From assembly GCA_938038735.1 (NCBI GenBank), contig CALHSW010000001.1, positions 1 to 64,000 of the forward strand: a stretch of 64,000 nt of DNA, in the 5' to 3' direction. Below, one piece after another: positions 53,923 through 61,685 of this stretch (positions within the stretch are counted from its first letter, which is position 1; each line of letters starts with the position of its first letter). Under the pieces are notes generated by a model. That model was given only the letters and a program-made list of their open reading frames with translations. It did no database searches and was not told the origin of the DNA. The stretch comes from an uncultured Bacteroidia bacterium (GTDB lineage Bacteria > Bacteroidota > Bacteroidia > Bacteroidales > CAJPTX01). Position numbers and translations under genes: made by a program.

Positions 53923-55110
53923 CTACTTTACAATCTCCGTCACCTGGCCCGCACCTACCGTACGACCACCCTCACGGATAGCGAAGCGCAAACCAACGTT
54001 CAGAGCCACTGGGTAAATCAACGTCACCTCTATCGTCACGTTGTCACCCGGCATCACCATCGGGGTTCCCTCCGGCAGCTTAATCTCACCCGTCACGTCA
54101 AGCGTACGCAGGTAGAACTGCGGACGATACTTGTCGTGGAACGGCGTGTGACGCCCACCCTCCTCTTTCTTCAGCACGTACACCTCAGCCTTGAACACCG
54201 TGTGCGGCGTAATGCTACCCGGCTTCGCTAGCACCTGGCCACGCTTGATACCATCCTTGTCAATACCGCGGAGCAGCAAGCCAACATTGTCACCCGCCTC
54301 GCCCTCATCAAGGATCTTACGGAACATCTCAACGCCCGTCACCACCGTGGTGCGCTTCTCTGTGGTCAACCCTACAATCTCCACCTCATCGTTAATCCGC
54401 ACGATACCGGTCTCCACACGCCCCGTCGCTACAGTACCACGCCCCGTGATCGAGAACACGTCTTCAACTGGCATCAAGAACGGCTTCTCGTTCTCACGCG
54501 GAGGCAGCGGAATGTACGTGTCAACCGCATCCATCAGCTCCATGACCTTTTCGGTCCACTTCGCCTCGCCGTTCAACGCACCTAGCGCCGAGCCGAAAAT
54601 CACCGGCGTGTTATCACCATCAAACTTGTAGAAATTCAGCAGGTCGCGAATCTCCATCTCAACCAAGTCCAGCATCTCCTGATCCTGCACCTGATCGCAC
54701 TTGTTCACGAATACCACGATTCTCGGCACGTTCACCTGCCTCGCCAAAAGGATGTGCTCACGCGTCTGGGGCATCGGGCCATCCGTCGCCGCCACCACGA
54801 GAATCGCACCGTCCATCTGCGCCGCACCCGTAACCATGTTCTTCACATAGTCAGCGTGGCCCGGGCAGTCCACGTGCGCGTAGTGACGCGCCGCGGTTTG
54901 GTACTCCACATGCGATGTGTTAATCGTGATACCACGCTCCTTCTCCTCTGGCGCATTGTCAATCGAGTCGAACGAACGAGCCTCACTGAACCCCTTGTCC
55001 GCCAGCACCTTCGTTATCGCTGCCGTCAGCGTCGTCTTACCGTGATCCACGTGCCCAATCGTACCGATGTTTACGTGCGGCTTCGACCTGTCAAATTTCT
55101 CCTTGGCCAT
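53923..55110 (-). CDS. tuf: Elongation factor Tu
   Basis: The 395-residue GTPase brings aminoacyl-tRNA to the ribosome. All GTPase motifs are present: GHVDHGKTTL, the switch I region ERGITINTSHVEY, DCPGHADY and NKCD. Start and end match the family. It is preceded by four tRNA genes on the same strand and followed by a hairpin, tRNA-Trp and secE. Confidence 0.99.
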   Translation of the reverse strand: MAKEKFDRSKPHVNIGTIGHVDHGKTTLTAAITKVLADKGFSEARSFDSIDNAPEEKERGITINTSHVEYQTAARHYAHVDCPGHADYVKNMVTGAAQMDGAILVVAATDGPMPQTREHILLARQVNVPRIVVFVNKCDQVQDQEMLDLVEMEIRDLLNFYKFDGDNTPVIFGSALGALNGEAKWTEKVMELMDAVDTYIPLPPRENEKPFLMPVEDVFSITGRGTVATGRVETGIVRINDEVEIVGLTTEKRTTVVTGVEMFRKILDEGEAGDNVGLLLRGIDKDGIKRGQVLAKPGSITPHTVFKAEVYVLKKEEGGRHTPFHDKYRPQFYLRTLDVTGEIKLPEGTPMVMPGDNVTIEVTLIYPVALNVGLRFAIREGGRTVGAGQVTEIVK

Positions 55111-55187
55111 AATCTCTACCCTTTTGTTCTCTTAGTTATTCCTCTAAAATTCTCTACCGCCTGCAACGCGCTACGCCCTTGGCTTAG

Positions 55188-55259
<72 letters not shown>

Positions 55260-55265
55260 TTTGCG

Positions 55266-55338
55266 AGCGGGAGACGAGACTCGAACCCGCGACCCTCAGC
55301 TTGGAAGGCTGATGCTCTACCAACTGAGCTACTCCCGC
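55266..55338 (-). tRNA. tRNA-Gly (anticodon TCC)
   Basis: The 73-nt cloverleaf has acceptor GCGGGAG/CTCCCGC and anticodon arm TCAGCCTTCCAAGCTGA. Confidence 0.95.
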
Positions 55339-55367
55339 CTGACAAAACCTGCGCTGCACGCCGCTCG

Positions 55368-55450
55368 TGGGGAGGGCAGGATTCGAACCTACGAAGACTC
55401 ACGTCAGCAGATTTACAGTCTGCCCCAGTTGGCCACTTTGGTACCTCCCC
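55368..55450 (-). tRNA. tRNA-Tyr (anticodon GTA)
   Basis: The 83-nt tRNA has the long variable arm of bacterial tRNA-Tyr, acceptor GGGGAGG/CCTCCCC and anticodon arm CAGACTGTAAATCTG. Confidence 0.95.
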
Positions 55451-55501
55451 CTTGCTTCCGCCTGCGAAGCACACAACCTTTCTAAAGAACTACCTCCTCC
55501 G

Positions 55502-55574
55502 AGCCGACGGAGGGACTCGAACCCACGACCGGCTGATTACAAATCAGCTGCTCTACCAACTGAGCTACGTCGGC
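55502..55574 (-). tRNA. tRNA-Thr (anticodon TGT)
   Basis: The 73-nt cloverleaf has acceptor GCCGACG/CGTCGGC and anticodon arm GCTGATTTGTAATCAGC. First RNA of the tuf transcript. Confidence 0.95.
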
Positions 55575-55595
55575 CTCTCCCCCTCAAACAAAGGG

Positions 55596-55626
55596 CAAAG
55601 ATAGTACTCTTTTCCCTAATCACCAA
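55596..55626 (-). promoter_or_regulatory. Promoter of the tRNA-tuf transcript
   Basis: On the minus strand TTG (55626-55624) and TATCTTTG (55603-55596) are separated by 20 bp, close to the Bacteroidota -33/-7 arrangement. It lies 21 bp upstream of the first tRNA and probably drives the four tRNAs and tuf. Confidence 0.75.
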
Positions 55627-55695
55627 CACCCAAACGGAAAAACCTTTTCCGAAACAACGCAAACACCTAAAAACCAGCTAGATAGAAAACATTTC

Positions 55696-55989
55696 CTACC
55701 CGCGAATTTTTCCTTTCCTGCGCAATAGCTGCCCTCGCAACGCATCTACACACTCATCCACCGCCTCTTGAATGCTCGCCCCACTTTTGCTTGCAAACAG
55801 CTCATCACCCTTCACCTTCAGCTTTATATCCGCCACATGCTTGCCATCAGCCGAATTGTCCAATCGCAACGTCACATCGGCATCCATAATCTCATCTTCA
55901 AAACGGAGCAGCTTCGTCACCTTCTGCTCGGCAAACTCCAATTCGCTTGATTTCGCCGTGAAACCCGATGAATGCACATTTATCTTCAT
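55696..55989 (-). CDS. hpf: Ribosome hibernation-promoting factor (short HPF/RaiA type)
   Basis: The 97-residue protein matches the N-terminal HPF domain (ELEFAEQKVTKLLRFEDEI; VTLRLDNSADGKHVADIKLKV, shown by KHVADIKLKVKGDELFA), without the C-terminal dimerisation domain of long HPF. It binds the 30S subunit and stalls ribosomes in resting cells. It follows xerC by 26 bp. Confidence 0.92.
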   Translation of the reverse strand: MKINVHSSGFTAKSSELEFAEQKVTKLLRFEDEIMDADVTLRLDNSADGKHVADIKLKVKGDELFASKSGASIQEAVDECVDALRGQLLRRKGKIRG

Positions 55990-56015
55990 CTCTTGTCCTC
56001 CATCTTTTACTATTC

Positions 56016-56963
56016 CTACTTCCCGTCACGCCCTCGCCCTGCCCGCGCGTGGGGATGCGCATGCACGTACGCCGCACGCATTGTCTCCGCATCCACATGC
56101 GTATAGACCTGGGTCGACGAGAGGCTGTTGTGCCCCAGTAGCTCTTTTATTGATAGGATATCGGCCCCATCCTCCAGCATATGCGTCGCAAAGCTATGCC
56201 GCAGTACGTGCGGCCCACGATACGACTGCGTTGTCACCTGCCCTAAATACTTCTTGACCTTCTCGTATATTCGCCCATCGCCGAGTGCCTCTCCCCCATC
56301 CGACAGGAACACAACCCCTCTATACACTGCACTCCCGAACTCTGCCGCCACCGCACGCCCATACTCTCCCAGCACCTCCGCCAACTCATCGGTCACAGGT
56401 AGCACCCTATCCTTATCGCCCTTGCCCCGCACGCGCACCGTGGTGCAGCCCTTAGAAAAGTCCTTCCAGCAAAGCTCCGCCGCCTCGCTCCGGCGCAGCC
56501 CCAAAGAGTAGAGCAGCAAAAGCAGCAGCCTATCCCGCTTTCCTTGCCATCCCTCGCCGTAATCCACCTCCAAGAAGAGCCGCTCCGCCTCCTCCTGCCG
56601 CAGGCTAACCGGCAACCGTTTCGGCTCACGCAGCCTCGTCAACCCCAACGTGGGGTTAGCTTTCACTACCCCTTCCCGCTGCAGATAGCGAAAGAAATAG
56701 CGTAGCCCCGCCAGCCGCCGATTTACTGTAGTAGAGGCGAGCCCCTCCTGCACCATCGCCGCCATCCACTCCCGCACGGCACCACGGCTCACCGATTGCA
56801 ACGCATCGTCCTCCGCCACATCAGGGAACTGCGCAGCTAAAAAGGACTCAACATCCCCCACGTAGCTTCGCACCGTATGCTCCGAGTAGCGACGCTCATA
56901 CCTCAGGTAGTCGCTAAACTTCTGCACCCATCCGCTCCCCACCGCCTCTCGCTGCACCGACAC
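56016..56963 (-). CDS. xerC: Tyrosine recombinase XerC/D type
   Basis: The 315-residue recombinase has a SAM-like N-terminal core-binding domain and a catalytic domain with the R...H-x-x-R...H...Y residues: GLRRSEAAEL, HVLRHSFATHMLEDG, LGHNSLSSTQVYTHVD. It resolves chromosome dimers at dif. Its place between rpsU and hpf is conserved in Bacteroidota and argues for a housekeeping Xer rather than a mobile-element integrase. Confidence 0.93.
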   Translation of the reverse strand: MSVQREAVGSGWVQKFSDYLRYERRYSEHTVRSYVGDVESFLAAQFPDVAEDDALQSVSRGAVREWMAAMVQEGLASTTVNRRLAGLRYFFRYLQREGVVKANPTLGLTRLREPKRLPVSLRQEEAERLFLEVDYGEGWQGKRDRLLLLLLYSLGLRRSEAAELCWKDFSKGCTTVRVRGKGDKDRVLPVTDELAEVLGEYGRAVAAEFGSAVYRGVVFLSDGGEALGDGRIYEKVKKYLGQVTTQSYRGPHVLRHSFATHMLEDGADILSIKELLGHNSLSSTQVYTHVDAETMRAAYVHAHPHARAGRGRDGK

Positions 56964-56992
56964 GTTGGCCTCTCCCTCTCGGTCCCTACTCG

Positions 56993-57187
56993 CTATAAAT
57001 CCTCTTGATCCTGTAGCTGCTGAATATACTTCGCATGCTCAATCTCAGCGCGCCGACGCACCGACGGCTTCTCGTACGCCTGACGGTTACGTATCTCACG
57101 CATACGCCCCGTACGGTCAAACTTACGCTTGAAGCGCTTCAACGCACGCTCGATATTCTCGCCCTCTTTCACTGGTATGATAATCAT
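56993..57187 (-). CDS. rpsU: 30S ribosomal protein S21
   Basis: The 64-residue, very basic protein has the family start VKEGENIERALKRFKRKFD and matches S21, which helps start translation. It is the first gene of the rpsU-xerC-hpf run. Confidence 0.96.
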   Translation of the reverse strand: MIIIPVKEGENIERALKRFKRKFDRTGRMREIRNRQAYEKPSVRRRAEIEHAKYIQQLQDQEDL

Positions 57188-57222
57188 CGTCTACTCTCCA
57201 TTTTTTCATTTCAACGTGGGCG

Positions 57223-57254
57223 CAAAGATACTACTTTTCGCTATTTAAGCCAAA
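57223..57254 (-). promoter_or_regulatory. Promoter of rpsU-xerC-hpf
   Basis: On the minus strand TTTG (57254-57251) and TATCTTTG (57230-57223) are separated by 20 bp. The -7 element lies 36 bp before the rpsU ATG. Same architecture as the tuf promoter. Confidence 0.75.
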
Positions 57255-57335
57255 TCTCCCCCACCCTCTCGCCCCGCCAGCGCCTCAAACCCCGCTCCCG
57301 CAAGGGCTTGCAGCCCCCGCCACGCTGACAAGTCT

Positions 57336-58184
57336 CTACTTCAAATATTTTGCCTTGAACTCCTTATACTCCTGCTCAAAGTCGCTTTTCCCAGTCATAT
57401 CTATCCCCTCGCACGCCTCGCGAATCGCTGCGATCCGATGCTCATCGCTCGGATGCGTGCTAAGGAACTCTGGCCCCTTTCCGCCCTTTTGCTCGGCTTC
57501 AAGCTTCTCAAAGAAACCTGCCACCCCAGTGGGTTTATACTTCGTTTTTGATAGGTACCGCACGGCGCATTTATCCGCCTCGCTCTCATCGTCACGGCTA
57601 AACTTCAAGCCCGCAAGGCTCCCTGCCATCTGCGCGGCAATCTTGGTCAACTCGCTCGAATTATCGCCTACCAATATCCCCAGCAACGTGGAGATTCCAT
57701 AGTCTTTGGTCATCTGCTTGGTGGAATGGCGGCAGTCGGCATGCGCCATCTCATGGCCCATCACGCCCGCCACCTGCGCCTCCGTGTCAAGGTACTTCAG
57801 CAAACCCGTGTAGAAATATATATACCCTCCCGGCGCGCAGAATGCATTGAGCGTCGGCGCATCTATCACGTGCATCTTCCACACGAACTCGTCCTTCAGC
57901 TTCACCTCCCCAGACTCCAGGATGCTTTGGCATATGGACTCCAGTTTCTCGTACACCTTGGGCATCTCTTCACGTGGCACCAAGGGGTATTCTTTCGGTT
58001 TGCTTTCTATCTCCTTTTCCAGCTGCTGCCCGAACTCCTTATCCTGTTCCATCGTGAACAGGTTAAACTGCTGGCGACCGCCGTCCTTCACGCAGCCCGA
58101 CTGCCCTGCAAAAAGCAGTCCAGCACTGATCAGCAGGATCCCTATGACCGAACGCACCCTAATTTCCTTTCCCATTGCTTCCAC
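57336..58184 (-). CDS. M48 family metalloprotease (BepA/LoiP-like, exported)
   Basis: The 282-residue protein starts with a hydrophobic export signal; a Cys follows it (GQSGC), but the lipobox is poor, so lipidation is uncertain. The zinc site is HEMAH at residues 144-148 and the third ligand lies in DDESEADKCAV; HPSDEHRIAAI is also typical. These periplasmic proteases help quality control of outer-membrane proteins. It follows rlmN by 24 bp in the upp-rlmN-M48 run. Confidence 0.92.
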   Translation of the reverse strand: MEAMGKEIRVRSVIGILLISAGLLFAGQSGCVKDGGRQQFNLFTMEQDKEFGQQLEKEIESKPKEYPLVPREEMPKVYEKLESICQSILESGEVKLKDEFVWKMHVIDAPTLNAFCAPGGYIYFYTGLLKYLDTEAQVAGVMGHEMAHADCRHSTKQMTKDYGISTLLGILVGDNSSELTKIAAQMAGSLAGLKFSRDDESEADKCAVRYLSKTKYKPTGVAGFFEKLEAEQKGGKGPEFLSTHPSDEHRIAAIREACEGIDMTGKSDFEQEYKEFKAKYLK

Positions 58185-58208
58185 GCTCCCTAGTTTTTTG
58201 GTTATACG

Positions 58209-59276
58209 CTACTCCCCCGCATTTTGTTGTAGTCCCTCAACGCCCGCATTGCGGCTCAGCAGCCCGCATGCAGCCTCTATATCTACCCCCCTCGACGCTC
58301 GCACCGTAGCGCGCACGCCCAGCGCATTGAGCGCATCGCGCAGCCCCTCCACCGCCTGACGGCTCGGCGCCCTAAAGGACGCTCCCGCATGCGGATGGTA
58401 CGCTATTAGGTTCACCAGGCACGGCACGCCGCGCAGGAGCCGCGCCAGTGCCTCCATGTGCCGCTGCGTATCGTTTACCCCCTGCAGCACCACGTATTCA
58501 AATGAGAGCCGCCGCTGCCCGCGCCAATCGTAGCGCCGCAGTATTTGCATCAAATCGCTAAGCGGCAGTGCCCTCGCTGCCGGGAGCAGCTCTCCGCGCT
58601 CCTTGTCGAAGGGAGAATGCAAGCTGATAGCCAGATGGCATTGGCTCTCCGTTAGGAAACGCTGCAGCCCACTGCGCAGCCCCACCGTTGAGAGCGTCAC
58701 CCGCCGCGGACTCCACGCCAGCCCCCACGGCTCGGTCACCACCCGCAACGCCGCCAGCACCGCATCCCAGTTGTCCAGCGGCTCGCCCATCCCCATGAGA
58801 ACCACGTTGGTCAGGCTCTCGCTCTCCGCCACGCTAAGCATCTGGTTAACAATCTCCCCGGCCGTAAGCGACCCTTTGAACTCCTGTAGCCCCGTGGCGC
58901 AGAAGGCGCACCCCATCCTGCAGCCCACCTGCGTCGATACGCACAGCGTCACCCTGTCCCTATCAGGAATCATCGCCGTCTCTACGCTCCGCCCCTCGCC
59001 GATTGAAAAGAGGTATTTCTTCGTGCCGTCCCGCGAGATTCGCACCGCCACCGGCGCGCTGCGCCCCACCTCAAAATTCTCTTCCAGCTCAGCCCGCGTG
59101 GCCTTCGAGAGGTTAGTCATGGCATTGAACGACTCCGCCCGCTTCGCGTACAGCCATTGCGCTAGCTGTTTGCCTGCGTATCGCGGCGCCCCAACGGCCT
59201 CCGCCACCCGCGTAAGCTCCTCGAGGTTCGCCCCGAGCAACGACCTTGGATTCAGCTCCTCCCCGCTCGCTCCCAT
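58209..59276 (-). CDS. rlmN: Dual-specificity 23S rRNA/tRNA adenine-C2 methyltransferase RlmN
   Basis: The 355-residue radical SAM enzyme methylates A2503 of 23S rRNA and A37 of some tRNAs. The 4Fe-4S site is C119-x3-C123-x2-C126 (CRMGCAFC); other markers are NVVLMGMGEPLDNWD, STVGL, AISLHSP, and the catalytic Cys region AACGLLSRN. Its 355 residues fit the family. It begins 24 bp after upp. Confidence 0.95.
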   Translation of the reverse strand: MGASGEELNPRSLLGANLEELTRVAEAVGAPRYAGKQLAQWLYAKRAESFNAMTNLSKATRAELEENFEVGRSAPVAVRISRDGTKKYLFSIGEGRSVETAMIPDRDRVTLCVSTQVGCRMGCAFCATGLQEFKGSLTAGEIVNQMLSVAESESLTNVVLMGMGEPLDNWDAVLAALRVVTEPWGLAWSPRRVTLSTVGLRSGLQRFLTESQCHLAISLHSPFDKERGELLPAARALPLSDLMQILRRYDWRGQRRLSFEYVVLQGVNDTQRHMEALARLLRGVPCLVNLIAYHPHAGASFRAPSRQAVEGLRDALNALGVRATVRASRGVDIEAACGLLSRNAGVEGLQQNAGE

Positions 59277-59300
59277 TTGTACACTTTGAAAAAGATTACC

Positions 59301-59960
59301 CTACTTCTCTCCGTAGGCCAAATCGCCCGCATCGCCCAGCCCCGGCACGATGTATGCCTTCGCCGTAAGCGCATCGTCGAGCGCCGCCATCCATATCGTT
59401 ACCTCATCCGATATGAAGTTCCGCTGCATGTAGTCCAGCCCTTCCCGCGCCGCAATGGCGCAGACCACGTGCGTATGCGCCGGTTGCCCCTTACGCTTGC
59501 ACAGCTCCTCGTAGGCTAGCACCACCGATGCCCCCGTGGCCACCATCGTGTCGCACAGGATAAGGGTCTTCCCCTCCAACGAGGGTCCCGAAATATGCTC
59601 CAGCTCAATACGGAATGTGCCATCGCTGCGATACTTCCGGAAGCATGAGACAAAGGCACTCCCAGCCCTATCGAACACCTTTAGGATCCCATCATGCATG
59701 GGCAACCCCGCCCGCAAAATGGAGGCCACCACAATTTCTGACTGATCGCACGTACGCATTTTTGACACCCCCAGCGGCGTTGCCACATCATGCTCCTGAT
59801 ACGGCAGCACCCGGCTGATCTCGTACGCGGCAATTGCCCCAACACGCTCCAAATTCCACCGAAACCGCATGCTGTCACGCTGAATGATCTCATCGCGAAG
59901 CTCGCTGACCACGTTATTCAGCACGCTATCCGTGCCGCCCAATAAATGCGCCATAGCCAT
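59301..59960 (-). CDS. upp: Uracil phosphoribosyltransferase
   Basis: The 219-residue salvage enzyme makes UMP from uracil and PRPP. The PRPP-binding stretch is LILCDTMVATGASVV, and uracil binding is by the C-terminal DAGDLAYGEK. The ATG at 59954 (third codon) is an alternative start, leaving 19 bp from the promoter motif. First gene of the upp-rlmN-M48 run. Confidence 0.94.
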   Translation of the reverse strand: MAMAHLLGGTDSVLNNVVSELRDEIIQRDSMRFRWNLERVGAIAAYEISRVLPYQEHDVATPLGVSKMRTCDQSEIVVASILRAGLPMHDGILKVFDRAGSAFVSCFRKYRSDGTFRIELEHISGPSLEGKTLILCDTMVATGASVVLAYEELCKRKGQPAHTHVVCAIAAREGLDYMQRNFISDEVTIWMAALDDALTAKAYIVPGLGDAGDLAYGEK

Positions 59961-59973
59961 TACCCTTTGGCTG

Positions 59974-59981
59974 CAAAGCTA
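59974..59981 (-). promoter_or_regulatory. -7 element of upp
   Basis: TAGCTTTG on the minus strand, only 13-19 bp upstream of the two possible upp starts, so the mRNA leader would be very short. Confidence 0.55.
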
Positions 59982-60087
59982 CCACTTTCCGCACAAATCG
60001 CCACTTTCAGACCCTCCCTGCGCTGCACGACCGCATTTCTCATCCCAGAAGCCGCCTACAACCTAAAATCAGTCGGAGTCTTGACTA

Positions 60088-60338
60088 TCAGCTAATAACC
60101 TGCAACTCTCCCTCCTTCACCCCCATCCTCACATCTTCCCTCCCCGCCGCCCGAATGATGCACTCCTCGATGTTCCGCATTGCGGAGAAGAAGCCCACGC
60201 CGACCTTTACCACCGCTCGGCGATCGTGCCCGTAGCGAGCCGGAACACCAGGGCGGTTTTGTCCACGTATACCGCCCCCAACCCTCGCACCTCGGCGAAG
60301 CTCTGCAGCCCTACCGGGTATTTCATCTCCTGCTCCAT
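60088..60338 (-). pseudogene. Decayed AAA-ATPase-like gene (PF09820 type): N-terminus joined to C-terminus
   Basis: From the ATG at 60338, 43 codons encode the typical family start (KYPVGLQSFAEVR and YVDKTALVFRLATGT), then a stop at 60209-60207. The other frame continues with the typical family end (VKVGVGFFSAMRNIEECII) to a TGA at 60088. The whole middle, including the nucleotide-binding and nuclease parts, is missing. These proteins are abundant, multi-copy and often mobile in Bacteroidales, so this is the trace of a large internal deletion. Confidence 0.8.
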
Positions 60339-60483
60339 GCCGTGAGTCCTCCTCGCTTATCGCTTTCTTTCGCAGGGTAAAGGTACAAAAAAAGTGGATG
60401 GTGGGCAGCGGTTAGCTTAGTCAAACTATACGTCTGCGAAGGCAAATTCTGATGTACAGCCCCCCAACCCGCTACCCCCCAAC

Positions 60484-60523
60484 CACCAAACCCAATTATT
60501 GCCGGCAATAATTGGGTTTGGTG
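60484..60523. repeat. Perfect 40-bp palindrome without a loop
   Basis: Every base of 60484-60503 pairs with 60523-60504, centre attgcc/ggcaat, arm start CACCAAACCC. It lies about 35 bp upstream of the DUF6266 promoter motif. Its sequence differs from the 60-bp palindrome at 33.9 kb, but both lack a loop, begin with C/A-rich arms (acccccttc and caccaaaccc) and lie just upstream of an accessory gene. Confidence 0.95.
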
Positions 60524-60557
60524 CGGCCCATTTCCGTGGATGGCAAGCGCCGTATGC

Positions 60558-60565
60558 TATATTTG
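60558..60565 (+). promoter_or_regulatory. -7 element of the DUF6266 gene
   Basis: TATATTTG on the plus strand, 35 bp before the ATG at 60600. Confidence 0.58.
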
Positions 60566-60599
60566 CAGGAGAGATTGCTAGAATAGACGCGCAAGGATT

Positions 60600-61358
60600 A
60601 TGGCCGTATACATCCCGATACGCCCCAAGTGGAACCCGAGAGGGGTGGTAGTGAACTACGTTTTTAAGAATCAGCTCTGCGTGCGCAGCTGGCCTAAGGG
60701 GTATCTCGATGCCAATACAGCTACGCAACGGCGCCAGCGGGGCAAAATGGCGCAGGTATGCCAAGTGCTTCCGCGCATAAAAAATCTACTTGCGGAGGGA
60801 TACGCCCCGCTCGTAAAGCGCAATGGACGAAGAGTTGGGGGCTACCACATGGCGGTTTCTACCGCCCTACGGGAATGGGTTACGCCCTCGCCGGGCGGCG
60901 ATAGGCTCGACTGCGCCCGCCTGCAGCTCACCGATGGCATACAGCCTCTGCCCAAGGGGCTGCGCGCAGCGCGACATAAAGAGATGCTGCGCATTGCGTG
61001 GAGCGCACCGCTGCGCTGGCATGGGGCAAAGCTACTGCTCGCCGTAAGAAACCCGATTGCCAATCAGTGGATAGGCCTCCCTATCACTCTGGAAGATGGG
61101 GCAACCAGCACCGCAACCCATCTTCCAAAGGCGTGGCAAGGGGCTATAGTAGAGGTATGGATTGCCTTTGTGGGATGCAGGAAATGGGCCAAAACGAAAA
61201 CGTTCCACGCTACGATAGGCACGTCAAGAACTTCTGCATACTCCCCCTCGTCAACAAAATCAGCCACGACTGCAACGCCACGCTGCTCCTCAACTGGCGC
61301 AGCGGCTTCGCCGCCACGCAGGGGGGACAACCCTACGCAGCCGAAAGAGAGCGGATAG
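60600..61358 (+). CDS. DUF6266 family protein
   Basis: The 252-residue frame matches the Bacteroidota DUF6266 family over about the first 200 residues: it starts MAVYIPIRPKWNPRGVVVNYVF, then CVRSWPKGYLDANTATQRRQRGKMAQVCQVL (key residues RSWPKG and QRRQRGKM), and later IAWSAPLRW. The function of the family is unknown. The last 50 residues are rich in Ser, Thr, Pro and Ala (TSAYSPSSTKSATTATPRCSS) and look unlike the rest. Over the same bases another frame looks protein-like, so a frameshift or an overlapping gene is possible. A promoter and a palindrome precede it. Confidence 0.75.
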   Translation: MAVYIPIRPKWNPRGVVVNYVFKNQLCVRSWPKGYLDANTATQRRQRGKMAQVCQVLPRIKNLLAEGYAPLVKRNGRRVGGYHMAVSTALREWVTPSPGGDRLDCARLQLTDGIQPLPKGLRAARHKEMLRIAWSAPLRWHGAKLLLAVRNPIANQWIGLPITLEDGATSTATHLPKAWQGAIVEVWIAFVGCRKWAKTKTFHATIGTSRTSAYSPSSTKSATTATPRCSSTGAAASPPRRGDNPTQPKESG

Positions 61359-61414
61359 AGATGCTGCTACGTATGTGGGGCCATTCCGCAAAAAAAATAG
61401 CGATGGGTCTGTAA
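61157..61414 (+). CDS. Possible small overlapping gene, 85 residues
   Basis: In the +2 frame relative to the DUF6266 gene, an ATG at 61157 (alternatives 61175 and 61184) opens 85 codons with ordinary protein composition (NFCILPLVNKISHDCNATLLLNW, RERIEMLLRMW). I recognise no family. It could be a separate small gene or the original end of the DUF6266 protein after a frameshift. Support is only compositional. Confidence 0.35.
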   Translation: MDCLCGMQEMGQNENVPRYDRHVKNFCILPLVNKISHDCNATLLLNWRSGFAATQGGQPYAAERERIEMLLRMWGHSAKKIAMGL

Positions 61415-61606
61415 TGGGATGCAAGCAGTGAGCCTATTCCCATCACTATACACCTTCCCCATTGCCCCACCCACATATCAAGACAAAGCATTGGGTTCGC
61501 CACCCCAATGCACGGAAGGGTGCGCAGAGTAAGCACGAAATAGGTGACGCGAGCATGACACGCCAAAGCAATCACTAATGCTTTTTTCATATTATTTAGA
61601 CATGGC

Positions 61607-61614
61607 TACCTTTG
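61607..61614 (+). promoter_or_regulatory. -7 element of the DUF262 pair
   Basis: TACCTTTG on the plus strand, 72 bp before the first DUF262 ATG. The 190 bp before it back to 61415 show nothing else. Confidence 0.58.
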
Positions 61615-61685
61615 CGATGTAAAAATGGAAATGTAGAAACGCAACGCCGCGTAGGGCATGCGTCTACGCTAAACAGAATCAAACT

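Noticed and set aside
56016..56963. Tyrosine recombinase as a mobile-element integrase
   Set aside because: It lies in the conserved rpsU-xerC-hpf order next to ribosomal genes, and no attachment sites or phage genes flank it.
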